A DNA stretch of 64,000 nt from VRUE01 sp963699215 (GCA_963699215.1 OY969422.1:1054001-1118000), one strand, 5' to 3'. Counted from the first letter of the stretch, positions 50,146 through 63,886 are shown. Made by a program: numbers and translations. The notes: generated by a model from the letters alone, not told the origin.

Positions 50146-50795
50146 CTGCGAGCGTTCGCGACGCCAAGCGCGTCGTGCTTTGTGACGACCACGAGATCGT
50201 CCGCGAGGCGATCAAGTCGCGGATGGCCAACTCGAACGCGCTGCAGATCGTCGGCGAGGCGGCGAACGGCCGCGATGTCGTCGACGTCGTCAAGGAACTC
50301 GAGCCCGACGTCCTGATCATCGACGTCGAGCTGCCCAAACGCGACGGCATCGAGGCGACCAAGGAGGTGCTCAAGGTCAGGCCGCGGACCAAGGTGATCA
50401 TCTTCACCGCGCACGCCCAGCCCGACCTGCTCGCCCTCGCCCTGCGGGCCGGCGCCTCCGGCTACGTGCTCAAGTCGGCCCCGGCCGAGGACATCGCCCG
50501 GGCGGTCAAAGCGGTGACCGGCGGCGGCACCTTCCTCGGCGGCGACTTCGCCGGCGGCAAGCCCTCCGAGGTGGAGAAACTGCTCGACCTCTCGCCGCGT
50601 GAGCGCCAGATCCTCGAGCTGTTGGCCGAGGGCCTGCGGGTGAAAGAGATCGCCGAGCGCCTCGACCTCAGCCCGGCGACGGTGCACACCCACGTGCGCA
50701 ACGCGATCGCCAAGCTCGAGGTCGACACGCGCACCGAGGCGGTCGCTCTAGCCGTTCGCTTCAGCTACCTGGGAGCCGGCGGCGGCGTGAAATGA
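50142..50795 (+). CDS. NarL/FixJ-family response regulator
   Basis: The product is 217 aa. Receiver domain: KRVVLCDDHEIVREAIKSRM (acidic pair), VLIIDVELPKRDGIEATKEV (phosphoacceptor Asp), VIIFTAHAQPDLLALALRAG and YVLKS with the conserved Lys. C-terminal LuxR helix-turn-helix: LSPRERQILELLAEGLRVKE and IAERLDLSPATVHTHVRNAI. A phosphorylation-controlled transcription factor. No histidine kinase is nearby, so it is an orphan here. Its codons are normal, unlike the serS end it overlaps. Confidence 0.92.
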   Translation: MTASVRDAKRVVLCDDHEIVREAIKSRMANSNALQIVGEAANGRDVVDVVKELEPDVLIIDVELPKRDGIEATKEVLKVRPRTKVIIFTAHAQPDLLALALRAGASGYVLKSAPAEDIARAVKAVTGGGTFLGGDFAGGKPSEVEKLLDLSPRERQILELLAEGLRVKEIAERLDLSPATVHTHVRNAIAKLEVDTRTEAVALAVRFSYLGAGGGVK

Positions 50796-50808
50796 CGGCG
50801 CTGGTGGG

Positions 50809-50885
50809 GGGTGTCGAGCTGCCTCCCCGAAGCGCGGCGCTACCGGCGAAGCCGGATAGCGCTTCGGGGAGGCAGTTCGACACCC
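50809..50885. terminator. Very long inverted repeat between convergent genes (probable two-way terminator)
   Basis: Arms of 27 bases (50809-50835 and 50859-50885) pair with a single G-T wobble; the outer part is GGGTGTCGA and the inner part CTGCCTCCCCGAAGCGC. The 23-base loop contains its own hairpin CCGGC-GAA-GCCGG. It fills the gap between the response regulator stop and the msrB stop. It shares the long-arm, GAA-loop style with the elements at 29 and 32.7 kb, but not their core sequence. Confidence 0.75.
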
Positions 50886-50886
50886 A

Positions 50887-51279
50887 CTACTCGCCCTCGA
50901 ACTTCAGCGCGCAGCCGTTGATGCAGTAGCGCTGGCCGGTCGGTCCCGGCCCGTCGTCGAAGACGTGCCCGAGGTGGGCGTCGCAGTGCTTGCAGACGAC
51001 CTCGGTGCGCCGCATCAGCAGGCTGTTGTCCGGTCGCAGCTCGACGTGCTCGAGGTTCATCGGCTCGGTGAAGCTGGGCCAGCCGGTGCCGGAGTCGAAC
51101 TTGGTGCCCGAGGAGAAGAGCTCGGTGCCGCAGCAGACGCAGCGGTACGTCCCCTCGCCCTTCTCGTCCCAGTAAGGCCCGGTGAAGGCGCGCTCGGTTC
51201 CCCCCTCGCGGGTCACCTCGTACTGCTCCGGCGTCAGCTCCGCGCGCCACTCCTCGTCTGACTTCTCGATTTTCTCCAT
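50887..51279 (-). CDS. msrB: Peptide-methionine (R)-S-oxide reductase
   Basis: The product is 130 aa from the ATG at 51279. Zinc-binding CxxC pairs are YRCVCCGTELF and VVCKHCDAHLGHVF, and the catalytic Cys lies in QRYCINGCALKF. KFDSGTGWPSF is the family signature. It repairs methionine-R-sulfoxide in oxidised proteins. Single-gene transcript, divergent from the thioesterase gene. Confidence 0.95.
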   Translation of the reverse strand: MEKIEKSDEEWRAELTPEQYEVTREGGTERAFTGPYWDEKGEGTYRCVCCGTELFSSGTKFDSGTGWPSFTEPMNLEHVELRPDNSLLMRRTEVVCKHCDAHLGHVFDDGPGPTGQRYCINGCALKFEGE

Positions 51280-51326
51280 GGGCAAAGCGTAGAGGGCGAC
51301 CCCCGCCGCCCATACGATTCGCCGCT

Positions 51327-52135
51327 ATGCAGGAAGCCTTCTACGAAGCAGCGGGCGACGGCTACGTGGCTACCGAGCTGACGCGGGGGCCTTGGGACCC
51401 CCGGGCGCAGCACGCCGGGCCGCCCTCGGCGCTGCTCGGGCGGGAGATCGAGCGGGTCGACGGAGCGGAGGGCTTCCAGGTCGCGCGGGTGACCTTCGAG
51501 ATCCTGCAAGCCGGTGCCGATCGGGCCGGTGCGGGTCGAGGCGGAGGTCGTCCGCCCGGGGCGGAGCGTGCAGATGGTCGAGGCGTCGCTGCGCGGACGA
51601 GTCCGGCGAGCTGATGAAGGCCCGGGCCTGGCGGATTCGGAGCGGCAAGATCGAGATCCCGGCCGACGTCGTCTCCACGCCGGCGCCGCCTCCGGGCCCG
51701 GAGCGAGGCGGCAAGCCCGAGTTCTTCTCGACCGGGCAGGACGTCGGCTACCACACCGCGATGGAATGGCGGTCGGTCGGGGGCGGCTTCCTCGAGCCCG
51801 GGCCGGCGACCGTCTGGATGCGGATGGGCTGCCGGCTGGTGGCCGGGGAGGAGCCGACGCCGCTGCAGCGGACGCTGGTCGCCGCCGACGTCGGCAACGG
51901 CATCAGCGCCGTCCTCGACTGGAGCCGCTACCTCTTCATCAACGTCGACCTCAGCGTCCACCTGGAGCGGATGCCCGAGGGCGAGTGGGTCTGCGTCGAC
52001 GCGGTCACCCTGCCGCAGCCGCACGGCATCGGCACCGCCGAGTCGGTCCTCTCCGACGAGCGCGGCCGCATCGGCCGCGCCGCCCAGGCGCTGCTGATCG
52101 CCGAGCGCCCCGATCCGGCGGCGTTACAGGGCTGA
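51327..52135 (+). pseudogene. Acyl-CoA thioesterase-like protein, broken by two +1 frameshifts
   Basis: Three consecutive frames join into one protein of about 269 aa. Frame 1: AFYEAAGDGYVATELTRGPW, PRAQHAGPPSALLGREIERV and ARVTFEIL. Frame 2 from ~51510: PVPIGPVRVEAEVVRPGRSV. Frame 3 from ~51597: DESGELMKARAWRIRSGKIE to AAQALLIAERP. Removing one base in CTGCAAGCCGG and one in CGCTGCGCGGAC restores the whole. The layout matches double-hotdog thioesterase family proteins. Two +1 events in one gene, with no other decay, favour consensus error. Confidence 0.75.
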
Positions 52136-53312
52136 GGCTGTGCGACTGCGGCTGGAGACCGTCAGGGCGATCGTCGCCGCGGCGACGAGGGCGATCGCAG
52201 CGGAGAAGAGGAACGCTCCCTCGTAGCTGGCCAGCGCCGCCGCCACGCCGGCCAGCGGCGCGCCGAAGCCGATGCCGGCGTCGAAGAAGGCGGTGAAGGT
52301 GCCGAGCGCGGCGCCACGCCGCGTCTCCGGGACGCGGCTGACGACGATCAGCGAAAGCGAGGGGTAGAGCAGCGAGAAGGCGGCGCCCATCGCCAGCGCG
52401 CCGGCGATCGCCACGCCGAGGCTCTGGGCGACGCCGATCGTCGCCAGCCCGACGGCCTCGACGACGGCGGCCACGATCGCCACGCGAACCGGCCCCACCC
52501 GGTCGGGGAGGTCGCCGCCGACCAGCCGGGTGAGGACGACCATCGTCGCGAAGACGCCGAAGACGACCGCGCCGTGGCCGATGCCGCGCGCGTCGAGGTG
52601 GAGGACGACGAAGGAGGCGACCGTCGCGTAGCCGAGCGAGGCGAGGGCCAGGGCGGTGCCCGGCCGCACCGCCTCGCGGGCGATCAGCGGGTGGTGCTCG
52701 TCTGCGGCGGGGGCGGGGTGGAACGGGTCGGGGAGGCGCATGGCGATCAGCGCACCCGACCAGCGGCGAAGCGCCGGCGAACAGCCAGACCAGCGTGTAG
52801 CCGCCGCCGTGCAGGAGCAGCTCGCCGACCAGCGGGCCGATGCTGAGCCCGGACCAGACCGCGAGCCCGTAGAGGCCGATCACCCGCCCGCGCCGCTCGG
52901 GCGGCGCGATGTCGACGATCCAGGCGGAGCCCGCGGTGAACACCGTCCCCTCGCCGGCGCCGAGCAGGAGCCGGGCGACGATCAGGCCGGGCACTCCCAG
53001 CGGCAGCAGGTAGAGGAAGCCGGCGACCGCGACCAGGACCGAGCCGAGCAGGACGGTCGGCTTGCGGCCGCGGTGGTCGGCGAGGCGCCCGGCGACGGGA
53101 CGGAGCAGCAGGCCGGTCACCGCGTAGGAGCCGATCACGACGCCGACGGCGACGTTGCCGGCGTCGAGCGGCCCGTGGACGTAGCGCGGCAGGACCGGCA
53201 GCACGGCGCCGACCGCGAGCAGGCCGGCGAAGGTGACGGCGAAGACGCCGGCGAAGGCGGCGCCGGGCCGGTGGACGCCGGCCGGCGGCGGGGCCGTCGC
53301 GGTGGCGCTCAC
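52124..53312 (-). pseudogene. MFS transporter, broken by a +1 frameshift
   Basis: The N-terminal half (from GTG 53312) has six helices with the MFS loop motif GRLADHRGRKPTVLLGSVLV and ARLLLGAGEGTVFTAGSAWI. At about 52750, after TLVWLFAGASPLVG, the frame breaks and the C-terminal six helices continue in the next frame (TALALASLGYATVASFVVLH, DRVGPVRVAIVAAV). Deleting one base in GGGTGCGCTGATC joins them to a normal 12-helix, ~395-aa efflux-type permease. Substrate unknown. Its start overlaps the HAD phosphatase stop by four bases (GTGA), and its end overlaps the convergent thioesterase by 12. Confidence 0.8.
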
Positions 53313-54094
53313 GAGCGCAGGTCGCCGAGGCTCTCGACGATGTGGTCGGGGGGCGGAGCGGCGCTCTGCGCCCGCTCGCGCGACGTCGCCCCGCTCAGCA
53401 CCAGGATCGTCTCCAGCCCGGCCCGCCGGCCGCCCTCGATGTCGGAGGAGATCCGGTCGCCGACCATCGCCACCCGCTCGGCGGCGGCGATCCGCTCGCG
53501 AGCCAGCTCGAACAGGTGGGGCTCGGGCTTGCCGCCGATCTCGGCGGTCGCACCGCTCGCGGTCTCCACGGCGGCGAGCACGGCGCCGGTCCCGGGCCAG
53601 GCGCCTCCCGGCATCGGCAAGGTCGGGTCGCGGCTGGTGGCGAAGAGCGCCGCCCCAGCCTGCAGCGCGAGCGTCGCGGTCAGCAGCTCGTCGTAGTCGA
53701 AGCCGCGGTGGCCGGAGACGATCACGACGTCCGCCTCGCGCCCGTCCTCGCCCTCGAGCAGCCTCAAGCCGGCGGCGGCGAGCGTCTCGTGGAAGGCCGG
53801 GGCGCCGATCACAAATGCCGTGGCTCCACTGCCGGTGCGCTCCACCGCCAGCCGCGCGGTCGCTTCGCCGGCGGTGACGATGCGCTCCGCGCCGACCTCG
53901 ACCCCCGCCTCCGCCAGGCGCCGCGCGTACTCGGATGCCGGCTTGCCCGGGTTGTTGGTGACGAAGACGATCTCCTTGCCGGCGCTCAGCAGCGAGCGCA
54001 GCGCAGCGGCCGCTCCCGGGATCGTCTCGCGGCCGATCCAGACCACCCCGTCGAGGTCGACCAGGAACCCGTCGAATTCGTCCGCCAGCGCCAT
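53309..54094 (-). CDS. HAD-superfamily phosphatase, NagD-like
   Basis: The product is 261 aa from the ATG at 54094. HAD motif I is FDGFLVDLDGVVWIGRETIP (DxD in LVDLDG), motif II FVTNNPGKP, and motifs III/IV GGKPEPHLFELARERI and VAMVGDRISSDIEGGRRAG. The type II cap matches the NagD/4-nitrophenylphosphatase subgroup, which dephosphorylate sugar phosphates, nucleotides or phosphoglycolate. Coupled to the MFS gene. Confidence 0.9.
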   Translation of the reverse strand: MALADEFDGFLVDLDGVVWIGRETIPGAAAALRSLLSAGKEIVFVTNNPGKPASEYARRLAEAGVEVGAERIVTAGEATARLAVERTGSGATAFVIGAPAFHETLAAAGLRLLEGEDGREADVVIVSGHRGFDYDELLTATLALQAGAALFATSRDPTLPMPGGAWPGTGAVLAAVETASGATAEIGGKPEPHLFELARERIAAAERVAMVGDRISSDIEGGRRAGLETILVLSGATSRERAQSAAPPPDHIVESLGDLRS

Positions 54095-54177
54095 CCGGGG
54101 CAGGCTATTAGGTGGCTGTCCAGGCGTCGCGACCGATACGGGGCGGGTCAATCAATCGACTCGATACGGTGCGGGCA

Positions 54178-54913
54178 ATGAGCACGGCCAACGGACAGGT
54201 GGTGACCGCCTCGGACGTCTCCCGCCGCTATGGCGAGGGCGAGGCGGCGGTGGACGCGCTGGTGGACGTCTCGACCGGCTTCGCCCGGGGGAGGTTCACC
54301 GCGATCATGGGGCCCTCGGGGTCGGGCAAGTCGACCCTGATGCACATCCTCGCCGGCCTCGACATGCCGACGTCGGGGACGGTCGTCCTCGACGGCGAGG
54401 AGATCACCGGTCTCGACGACGCGGCGTTGACCGAGCTGCGCCGCAACAAGCTCGGCTTCGTCTTCCAGTTCTTCAACCTGCTGCCGGTCCTCACCGCCGA
54501 GGAGAACCTCGTCCTGCCGCTCTCGATCGCCGGCCGCAAGCCCGACGCCGAGTGGCTGGAGCGGCTGGTCCGCACCGTCGGGCTCGAGGACCGCCGCATC
54601 TCACCGGCCATCCGAGCTCTCCGGCGGTCAGCAGCAGCGCGTCGCCGTCGCCCGCGCCCTCGTCTCCAAACCGGCTGTCGTCTTCGCCGACGAGCCGACC
54701 GGCAACCTCGACTCGAAGGCGAGCGCCGACGTGCTGCGGCTGCTGCGCCAGGCGGTCGACGAGTTCGGGCAGACGGTGATCATGGTCACCCACGACCCGG
54801 CCGCCGCGGCCCACGCGGACCGCCTGATCACGCTGCGCGACGGTCGCATCGTCCACGACGCCGCGCCCGGCTCGGCCGACGACGTGATCGAGCTGATGAA
54901 GCAGATCGACTAG
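54178..54913 (+). pseudogene. ABC transporter ATP-binding protein (MacB/LolD type), broken by a +1 frameshift
   Basis: From the ATG at 54178 the frame gives IMGPSGSGKSTLMHILAGLD (Walker A) and GFVFQFFNLLPVLTAEENLV (Q-loop), then breaks at about 54602. The next frame continues HRPSELSGGQQQRVAVARAL (signature), VVFADEPTGNLDSKASADVL (Walker B) and VIMVTHDPAAAAHADRLITL to the stop at 54913. One extra base in GCATCTCACCGG accounts for it. Without the shift it is a ~244-aa energiser for the adjacent FtsX-type permease. Confidence 0.85.
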
Positions 54914-54918
54914 GCGTC

Positions 54919-57469
54919 GTGACGGGCCTCGCCGTCAAGAGCCTCTGGGCGCGCAAGGTACGGGCGATGGCGACGACCTTCGCGGTCGTGATCGGCGTCG
55001 CCTTCGTCGCCGGCTCCTACGTCCTCACCGACACGATCTTCGCCGCCTTCGACGACATCTTCACCGAGTCGCTGAAGGGGACCAGCGTCGTGGTCACGGC
55101 CGAGAACCCGGTCGAGCAGGAAAACGGCGAAGTGCCGACGTTCAGCGCTGCGCTGCTGCCGACGGTGAAGAAGACGCCGGGGGTGCGCCTGGCCGCCGGC
55201 GCGATCTTCACCCCCGGCGGCTTCTTCGACTCCGAGGGCGACGCCGTCGGCGCCAAGCTCAATCCCAAGTTCATCTCCTCGACCCTGCCGGACGGGCTCG
55301 AGTCGCTCAACTACGTCGCGGGACATCCGCCGCGCGGACCGACCGAAGCCTCGCTCGACGAGGCGGCCGCCGAAGGGGCGGACCTGAAGCTCGGCGAAGA
55401 GCTGACGATCGTCAGCCAGGCGCGCGCCAGGTCCTACCGCCTGGTCGGCTTCACCCAGCTCGGCAACGCCTCCATCGGCGGCACCAGCATCGCCCAGCTG
55501 ACCCTGCCCCAGGCCCAGGCGATCACCCACAAGCGCGGTCGCTTCGACCAGATCTCGGTCGCCGCCCGGGAGGGCGTCTCGGCGGAGACGCTCGAAACGG
55601 CGGATCGCGCGGAAGATGCCGCCCTCGGTCCGGGTCGAGACCGCGCAGGAAAACGCCGACCGCGGCTCGGAAGAAATCCGCGACGGGCTCGGCTTCCTGC
55701 AGACGGTGCTGCTGGTGTTCGGCTTTGTCGCCCTCTTCGTCGGCGCCTTCCTGATCTTCAACACCTTCTCGATCACGGTCGCGCAGCGGGTGACCGAGTT
55801 CGGGATGCTGCGCACGCTGGGCGCCTCCAGGCGGCAGATCCTCGCCTCGGTCCTCTTCGAGGCGGTCGCGATCGGCATCTTCGGCGCGGTCGTCGGCATC
55901 GGCGGGGGCTACGTCATGGCGGTGCTGCTGAATGCCCTGCTCAAGGCGTTCGGCGTCGACCTGCCCACCACCGGGCTCGTGATGGAGTCGCGCACGATCG
56001 TCGTCTCGCTGCTGATCGGCGTCGTCGTCACCGCGGTCTCCTCGATGGTGCCCGCGCTGCGCTCGACCCGGGTGCCGCCGATCGCCGCCCTGCACGCGTT
56101 CGCCCCGCCGCCGAGCCGCCGCCGCAGGGTCCTCTACCTCGTGTTCTCGATCCTGCTCGGCCTCGCCGGCCTGGCGATGCTCTTGGCCGGCCTCTTCGGC
56201 GGCGCCGAGGCGGGGGCCGCGGCCGGCCTGATGGGCGCCGGGGCGGTCGCGATCGTCCTCGCCGTCTCGCTCTTCAGCCCGCGCCTGGTGCCGCCACTGG
56301 CCGCCGTCGCGGGCTGGCCGCTGGAGCGGCTCCGCCACCTCACCGGCCGCCTCGCGCGCGAGAACTCGCAGCGCAACCCGAGCCGCACCGCGGTCACCGC
56401 GGCGGCGCTGATGATCGGCCTCGCCCTCGTCGCCTTCGTCACCGTCTTCGCCGCCGGGCTGAAGAGCTCGGTCGCCTCCATCGTCGACGAAAACTTCGCC
56501 GGTGGGCTGGTGATCCAGAACAGTGACGGCTTCTCGCCGATCCCGAACGGGACGGCGAGGGCGGCGCGCAAGGTTCCGGGGGTGGCCGCGGTCGCCACCG
56601 TCCGCTCGGTGCAGGCCAAGCTGGTCGGCAGCGGCAGCACGACCCTGATCACCGCGCCGACGCGCAACATCGGCGAAGCGCTGGAGGTCGAGTGGAAGCG
56701 GGGTGGGCCCGCCGTGCTTCGCAACCTTGCCCCGGGGCAGGCGATCCTCGCGGACTCCTTTGCCTCCTCCAACGACCTCGAAGTGGGCGACCGGTTCCGG
56801 CTGCTGAGCCAGACCGGCAGGCGCCCCTCCTTCCGGGTCGTCGGCGAGTTCGACTCGAAGCTGGGCATCTTCGGCAGCGTCCTCGTCGCCCAATCGGTCC
56901 TCGCGGGGGACTTCGGCCAGACCCAGGACTCGATCGACTTCGTCACGACGGCTCCCGGAGCGGACCCCGCGACCGTGCAGGCGCTGCTGACGAAACTGGT
57001 CGAAGCCGCCTTCCCGACCGCCGAAGTGATGGACCAGCAGGAACTGAAGGAGAGCCGAGAAGAGCAGATCGACCAGCTCGTCAACCTGTTCAACGCCTTG
57101 CTCATCCTGGCGATCGTGATCTCGCTCTTCGGCATCGCCAACACGCTGGCCCTCTCGATCCACGAGCGAACCCGGGAGCTGGGAATGCTGCGGGCGATCG
57201 GCATGTCGCGGCGGCAGGTGCGGACGATGATTCGCTACGAGGCGGTGATCACGGCGCTGATCGGTGCCATCCTCGGCATCGTCCTCGGCATGGTCTTCGC
57301 GGCGCTGATATCGCAGCCCCTGAAGGACGAAGGCTTCACCCTCTCCTACCCGGTGGGGTCGCTGATCGTGCTGCTGATCCTCGCCGGGCTGGCCGGGGTG
57401 CTGGCGGCGATCCCGCCGGCCCGCCGCGCCTCGCGCCTGGACGTGCTCGACTCGCTGCAGTACGAGTAG
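54919..57469 (+). pseudogene. FtsX/MacB-family ABC permease, broken by a +1 frameshift
   Basis: Starts at GTG 54919, five bases after the ATPase stop. The N-terminal helix and MacB-type periplasmic domain (KVRAMATTFAVVIGVAFVAG, SVVVTAENPVEQENGEVPTF) run to ~55597. After that the frame must shift to reach VRVETAQENADRGSEEIRDG and helices FLQTVLLVFGFVALFVGAFL. Two FtsX modules follow, each with a TLGASRRQI or AIGMSRRQV coupling motif. Removing one base in CTCGAAACGG joins them to an ~850-aa protein with about eight helices and two exported domains, typical of actinobacterial lipoprotein- or drug-export permeases. Confidence 0.85.
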
Positions 57470-57475
57470 GGCGAG

Positions 57476-58057
57476 CTAGCCGAGTGCTTCGGCGAGGAGG
57501 ACGGCGCTGCCGAAGACTCCTGCGACGGCCGCGATCCAGCCGACCACGCGGACCGGCGGACCGCCGTGGATGCCGGTTTCGTGGACGGCGACATGCCCTT
57601 TGCCGCGGGCGATCAGCCAGCGGTTGACCGGCATCGCCGCCGCGCCGGCGACGACGAGGGCGAACGCCAGGCTCCCCCAGAAGAGCAGCGAGTCGAGGCC
57701 TGCGTCCATCGCCCCGGGGATGACGAGGATGATCGCGTTGTCGACGATCTCCATCGTCAGGATGCTGAGCGTGTCCGACGCGAGGGCGATCGGGATCACC
57801 GCCGAGAGCACCAAGCCGGCGCGCAGCAGCGGCAGGCTGGTGAGGGTGTAGCCGAAGAGGAAGGCGAGCCCGATCGCCAGTGCGATCGTGGCTAGGTTCG
57901 AGAAGCCCAGCGCGGTCCCCAGGGCGACGCCGGCGATCTCGCCGAGCGCGCAGCCGGTCAGGCAGTGCAGCGTGGCGCTGACCGCGACCGCGGTCAGCGC
58001 CGCCCCCTCGGTCGGCATCTCGTGGTGCTCGTGTCCCGCGTGCGCAGTCGCGTCCAT
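57476..58057 (-). CDS. DUF4396-type membrane protein
   Basis: The product is 193 aa from the ATG at 58057; TTG at 58063 is possible. The N-terminus is His-rich (ATAHAGHEHHEMPTEG), suggesting metal contact, then several helices, including LTAVAVSATLHCLTGCALGE and IALAIGLAFLFGYTLTSLPL, with conserved His and Cys within the first. I recognise the arrangement as DUF4396; no biochemical function is established that I know of. Convergent with the ABC permease, seven bases apart. Confidence 0.72.
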   Translation of the reverse strand: MDATAHAGHEHHEMPTEGAALTAVAVSATLHCLTGCALGEIAGVALGTALGFSNLATIALAIGLAFLFGYTLTSLPLLRAGLVLSAVIPIALASDTLSILTMEIVDNAIILVIPGAMDAGLDSLLFWGSLAFALVVAGAAAMPVNRWLIARGKGHVAVHETGIHGGPPVRVVGWIAAVAGVFGSAVLLAEALG

Positions 58058-58069
58058 GCCCAATGGTTA

Positions 58070-59131
<1,062 letters not shown>

Positions 59132-59249
59132 AACGGGGCCTGCAGGCTATGCGATTCGGGATCGCAAGGCCATTGTCGAGCTTCCGTTAGGCGGGAGCGA
59201 TCTCACACGACGTCCGCACGAGCCGGTGTACGGTCACCTCAGAGGCGCT

Positions 59250-60590
59250 ATGGAGGCAGCGACGACAACCGCTCCGCGAACGGTCACCGGGCCGGCCGAG
59301 CGCCGCCTTCCCCCCGGCCCGCCGCTGCCGCGCGCCGCGCAGACCGCGATCTGGTCGCGCCAGGCGCGGCGGATGCTGTTCTCCTGCCAGGACCGCTACG
59401 GCGACGTCTTCCGGCTGAAGGTCGCCTACGAGGGGACCTGGGTGATGCTGGCCGACCCCGAGGCGGTCAAGCAGGTGTTCACCGGCGACCCGCGCGTCTA
59501 CCACGCCGGCGAGGGGAACCAGATCCTCGCCCCGGTCCTCGGCCGCAACTCGATCCTCGTCCTCGACGAGAAGCCGCACATGAGCCAGCGCCGCCTGTTG
59601 CTGCCGCCCTTTCACGGCGAGCGCATGCAGGGCTACGGCGAGACGATGAGCGAGATCGCCACCGCCGAGATCGAGAGCTGGCCCACCGGCACCCCATATG
59701 AGCTGCGGCCGCGGATGCAGGCGATCACCCTGGACATCATCCTGCGCACCGTCTTCGGGGTACGCGAGGAGGAGAGGCTGGCCGAGCTGCGCGACGCCCT
59801 GCGCGACTTCCTCGACCTCACCACCAACCCGCGCCTCCTCCTGCCTCTGCTCTTGGTCGGCCCCGAGCGGGTCCGGCGCATCGGCGCCTTCAGGCGACGG
59901 ATCGAGCGAGTCGACCGCTTGATCTACCGCGAGATCGCCGAGCGCCGCCGCAGCGGCGACCTCACCCAGCGAGACGACATCCTCTCGCTGCTGGTCGGCG
60001 CCCGCCACGAGGACGGCAGCCCGATGAGCGACGAGGAGATGCGCGACGAGTTGCTCACCCTGCTCGTCGCCGGGCACGAGACCACCGCTACCTCGCTCGC
60101 CTGGGCGGTGGAGCGGCTCAGTCGTCACCAGGAGAAGCTCGGCCGCCTGCGCGCGGAGGTCGAGGCCGGCTCGGACGAGTACCTGACCGCGACGATCCAG
60201 GAGACGCTGCGCTTGCGCCCGGTGATCTCGATCGTCATCCGCCGCCTCACCGAGCCGGTCGAGATCGGCGGCTACGAGCTGCCCGCCGGGGTCTCGGTCA
60301 CTCCCTCCGTCTACCTGGTCCACCGCAACCCGGAGATCTATCCGGATCCCGAAGCCTTCAAGCCGGAGCGCTTCCTCGACAACCCGCCCGGCACCTACAC
60401 CTGGATCCCCTTCGGCGGCGGCGTCCGCCGCTGCCTCGGCGCCTCCTTCGCCCAGTTCGAGATGGCGGTGGTGCTGAAGGAGCTGGTCAAGCGCCGCGAG
60501 ATCCGCCCCGCCGACCCCAAGCCCGAACGGGTCTTCCGCCGCGCGATCACCGAGACTCCGCGCCACAACGCCAGGGTCGTCCTCAGCTAG
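59250..60590 (+). CDS. Cytochrome P450
   Basis: The product is 446 aa from the ATG at 59250. P450 marks: LLTLLVAGHETTATSLAWAV (oxygen-binding I-helix), ETLRLRPVI (ExxR), PEAFKPERFLDNPP, and heme loop WIPFGGGVRRCLGASFAQFE with the axial Cys. It needs redox partners, none of which are adjacent. It resembles soluble actinobacterial P450s of the CYP102/CYP110-like kind acting on fatty acids or terpenoids, but the substrate is not readable. The frame is open upstream, but composition changes before 59250. Confidence 0.93.
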   Translation: MEAATTTAPRTVTGPAERRLPPGPPLPRAAQTAIWSRQARRMLFSCQDRYGDVFRLKVAYEGTWVMLADPEAVKQVFTGDPRVYHAGEGNQILAPVLGRNSILVLDEKPHMSQRRLLLPPFHGERMQGYGETMSEIATAEIESWPTGTPYELRPRMQAITLDIILRTVFGVREEERLAELRDALRDFLDLTTNPRLLLPLLLVGPERVRRIGAFRRRIERVDRLIYREIAERRRSGDLTQRDDILSLLVGARHEDGSPMSDEEMRDELLTLLVAGHETTATSLAWAVERLSRHQEKLGRLRAEVEAGSDEYLTATIQETLRLRPVISIVIRRLTEPVEIGGYELPAGVSVTPSVYLVHRNPEIYPDPEAFKPERFLDNPPGTYTWIPFGGGVRRCLGASFAQFEMAVVLKELVKRREIRPADPKPERVFRRAITETPRHNARVVLS

Positions 60591-60618
60591 ACGACCGATC
60601 CTGTCTCCGGCGTGGGTA

Positions 60619-60766
60619 GACGGGATGGCGGGTGCACCTCTGCGTGAATTGACACCCCAGCGCTGCGCGCTGGGGTGAATCTGGTGCGCGGCTTCGCCGC
60701 GCAGGAGCCGGATTGCATTTCCGCCGCTTCGCGACATTCCCGCAGAGGCGCACCCGCCATCCCGTC
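60619..60766. repeat. Nested inverted-repeat element, family 2, copy a
   Basis: Outer arms of 26 bases (60619-60644 and 60741-60766; left arm begins GACGGGATGGCGGGTG) pair with one mismatch. The 96-base core starts TGAATTGACACCCCAGCGC, forms an 11-bp hairpin with GCGCTGGGGTG, then GCGCGGC-TTC-GCCGCGC, and ends GGATTGCATTTCCGCCGCTT plus CGCGACATTC. The same core occurs inverted at 60881-61028 with different arms. It lies in the 467-base gap between the convergent P450 and nrdJ genes. Confidence 0.85.
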
Positions 60767-60880
60767 AAGACACCCGAGCTTCGATCCTTTCTTGGAGCGC
60801 CTTGCACGACCCCAGGGTCTGATGAGCTTTGAGAGACATGAGATCGCCTGCGGAGCCTGGGCCGTGCCGGCGATCGCGTA

Positions 60881-61028
60881 GCGAGGAAGGCTGGCCGTCC
60901 CGCAGGCGAATGTCGCGAAGCGGCGAAATGCAATCCGATTTCGCGAGGCCGCAGGCCGCGCTCCTCATTCACCCACGCGCTTTGCGCGTGGGTGTCAATT
61001 CGACTGCGGGACGGGCAGCCTTCCTCGC
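60881..61028. repeat. Nested inverted-repeat element, family 2, copy b (opposite orientation)
   Basis: Outer arms of 25 bases (60881-60905 and 61004-61028; left arm begins GCGAGGAAGGCTGGCC) pair with one mismatch and are unrelated to the arms of copy a. Read on the reverse strand, the core repeats GAATTGACACCC, an 11-bp stem with GCGCGTGGGTG that differs from copy a by compensating changes, and GGATTGCATTTCGCCGCTTC plus GCGACATTC. The 114 bases between copies a and b hold no gene. Confidence 0.85.
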
Positions 61029-61057
61029 CGGGGTCGTGGAATCAACCAGCTAGCGGA

Positions 61058-63886
<2,829 letters not shown>

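Noticed and set aside
55523..57163. A 546-codon reverse frame opposite the FtsX permease
   Set aside because: It is Asp/Arg/Glu/Gly-rich shadow sequence over a permease with clear FtsX motifs on the other strand.
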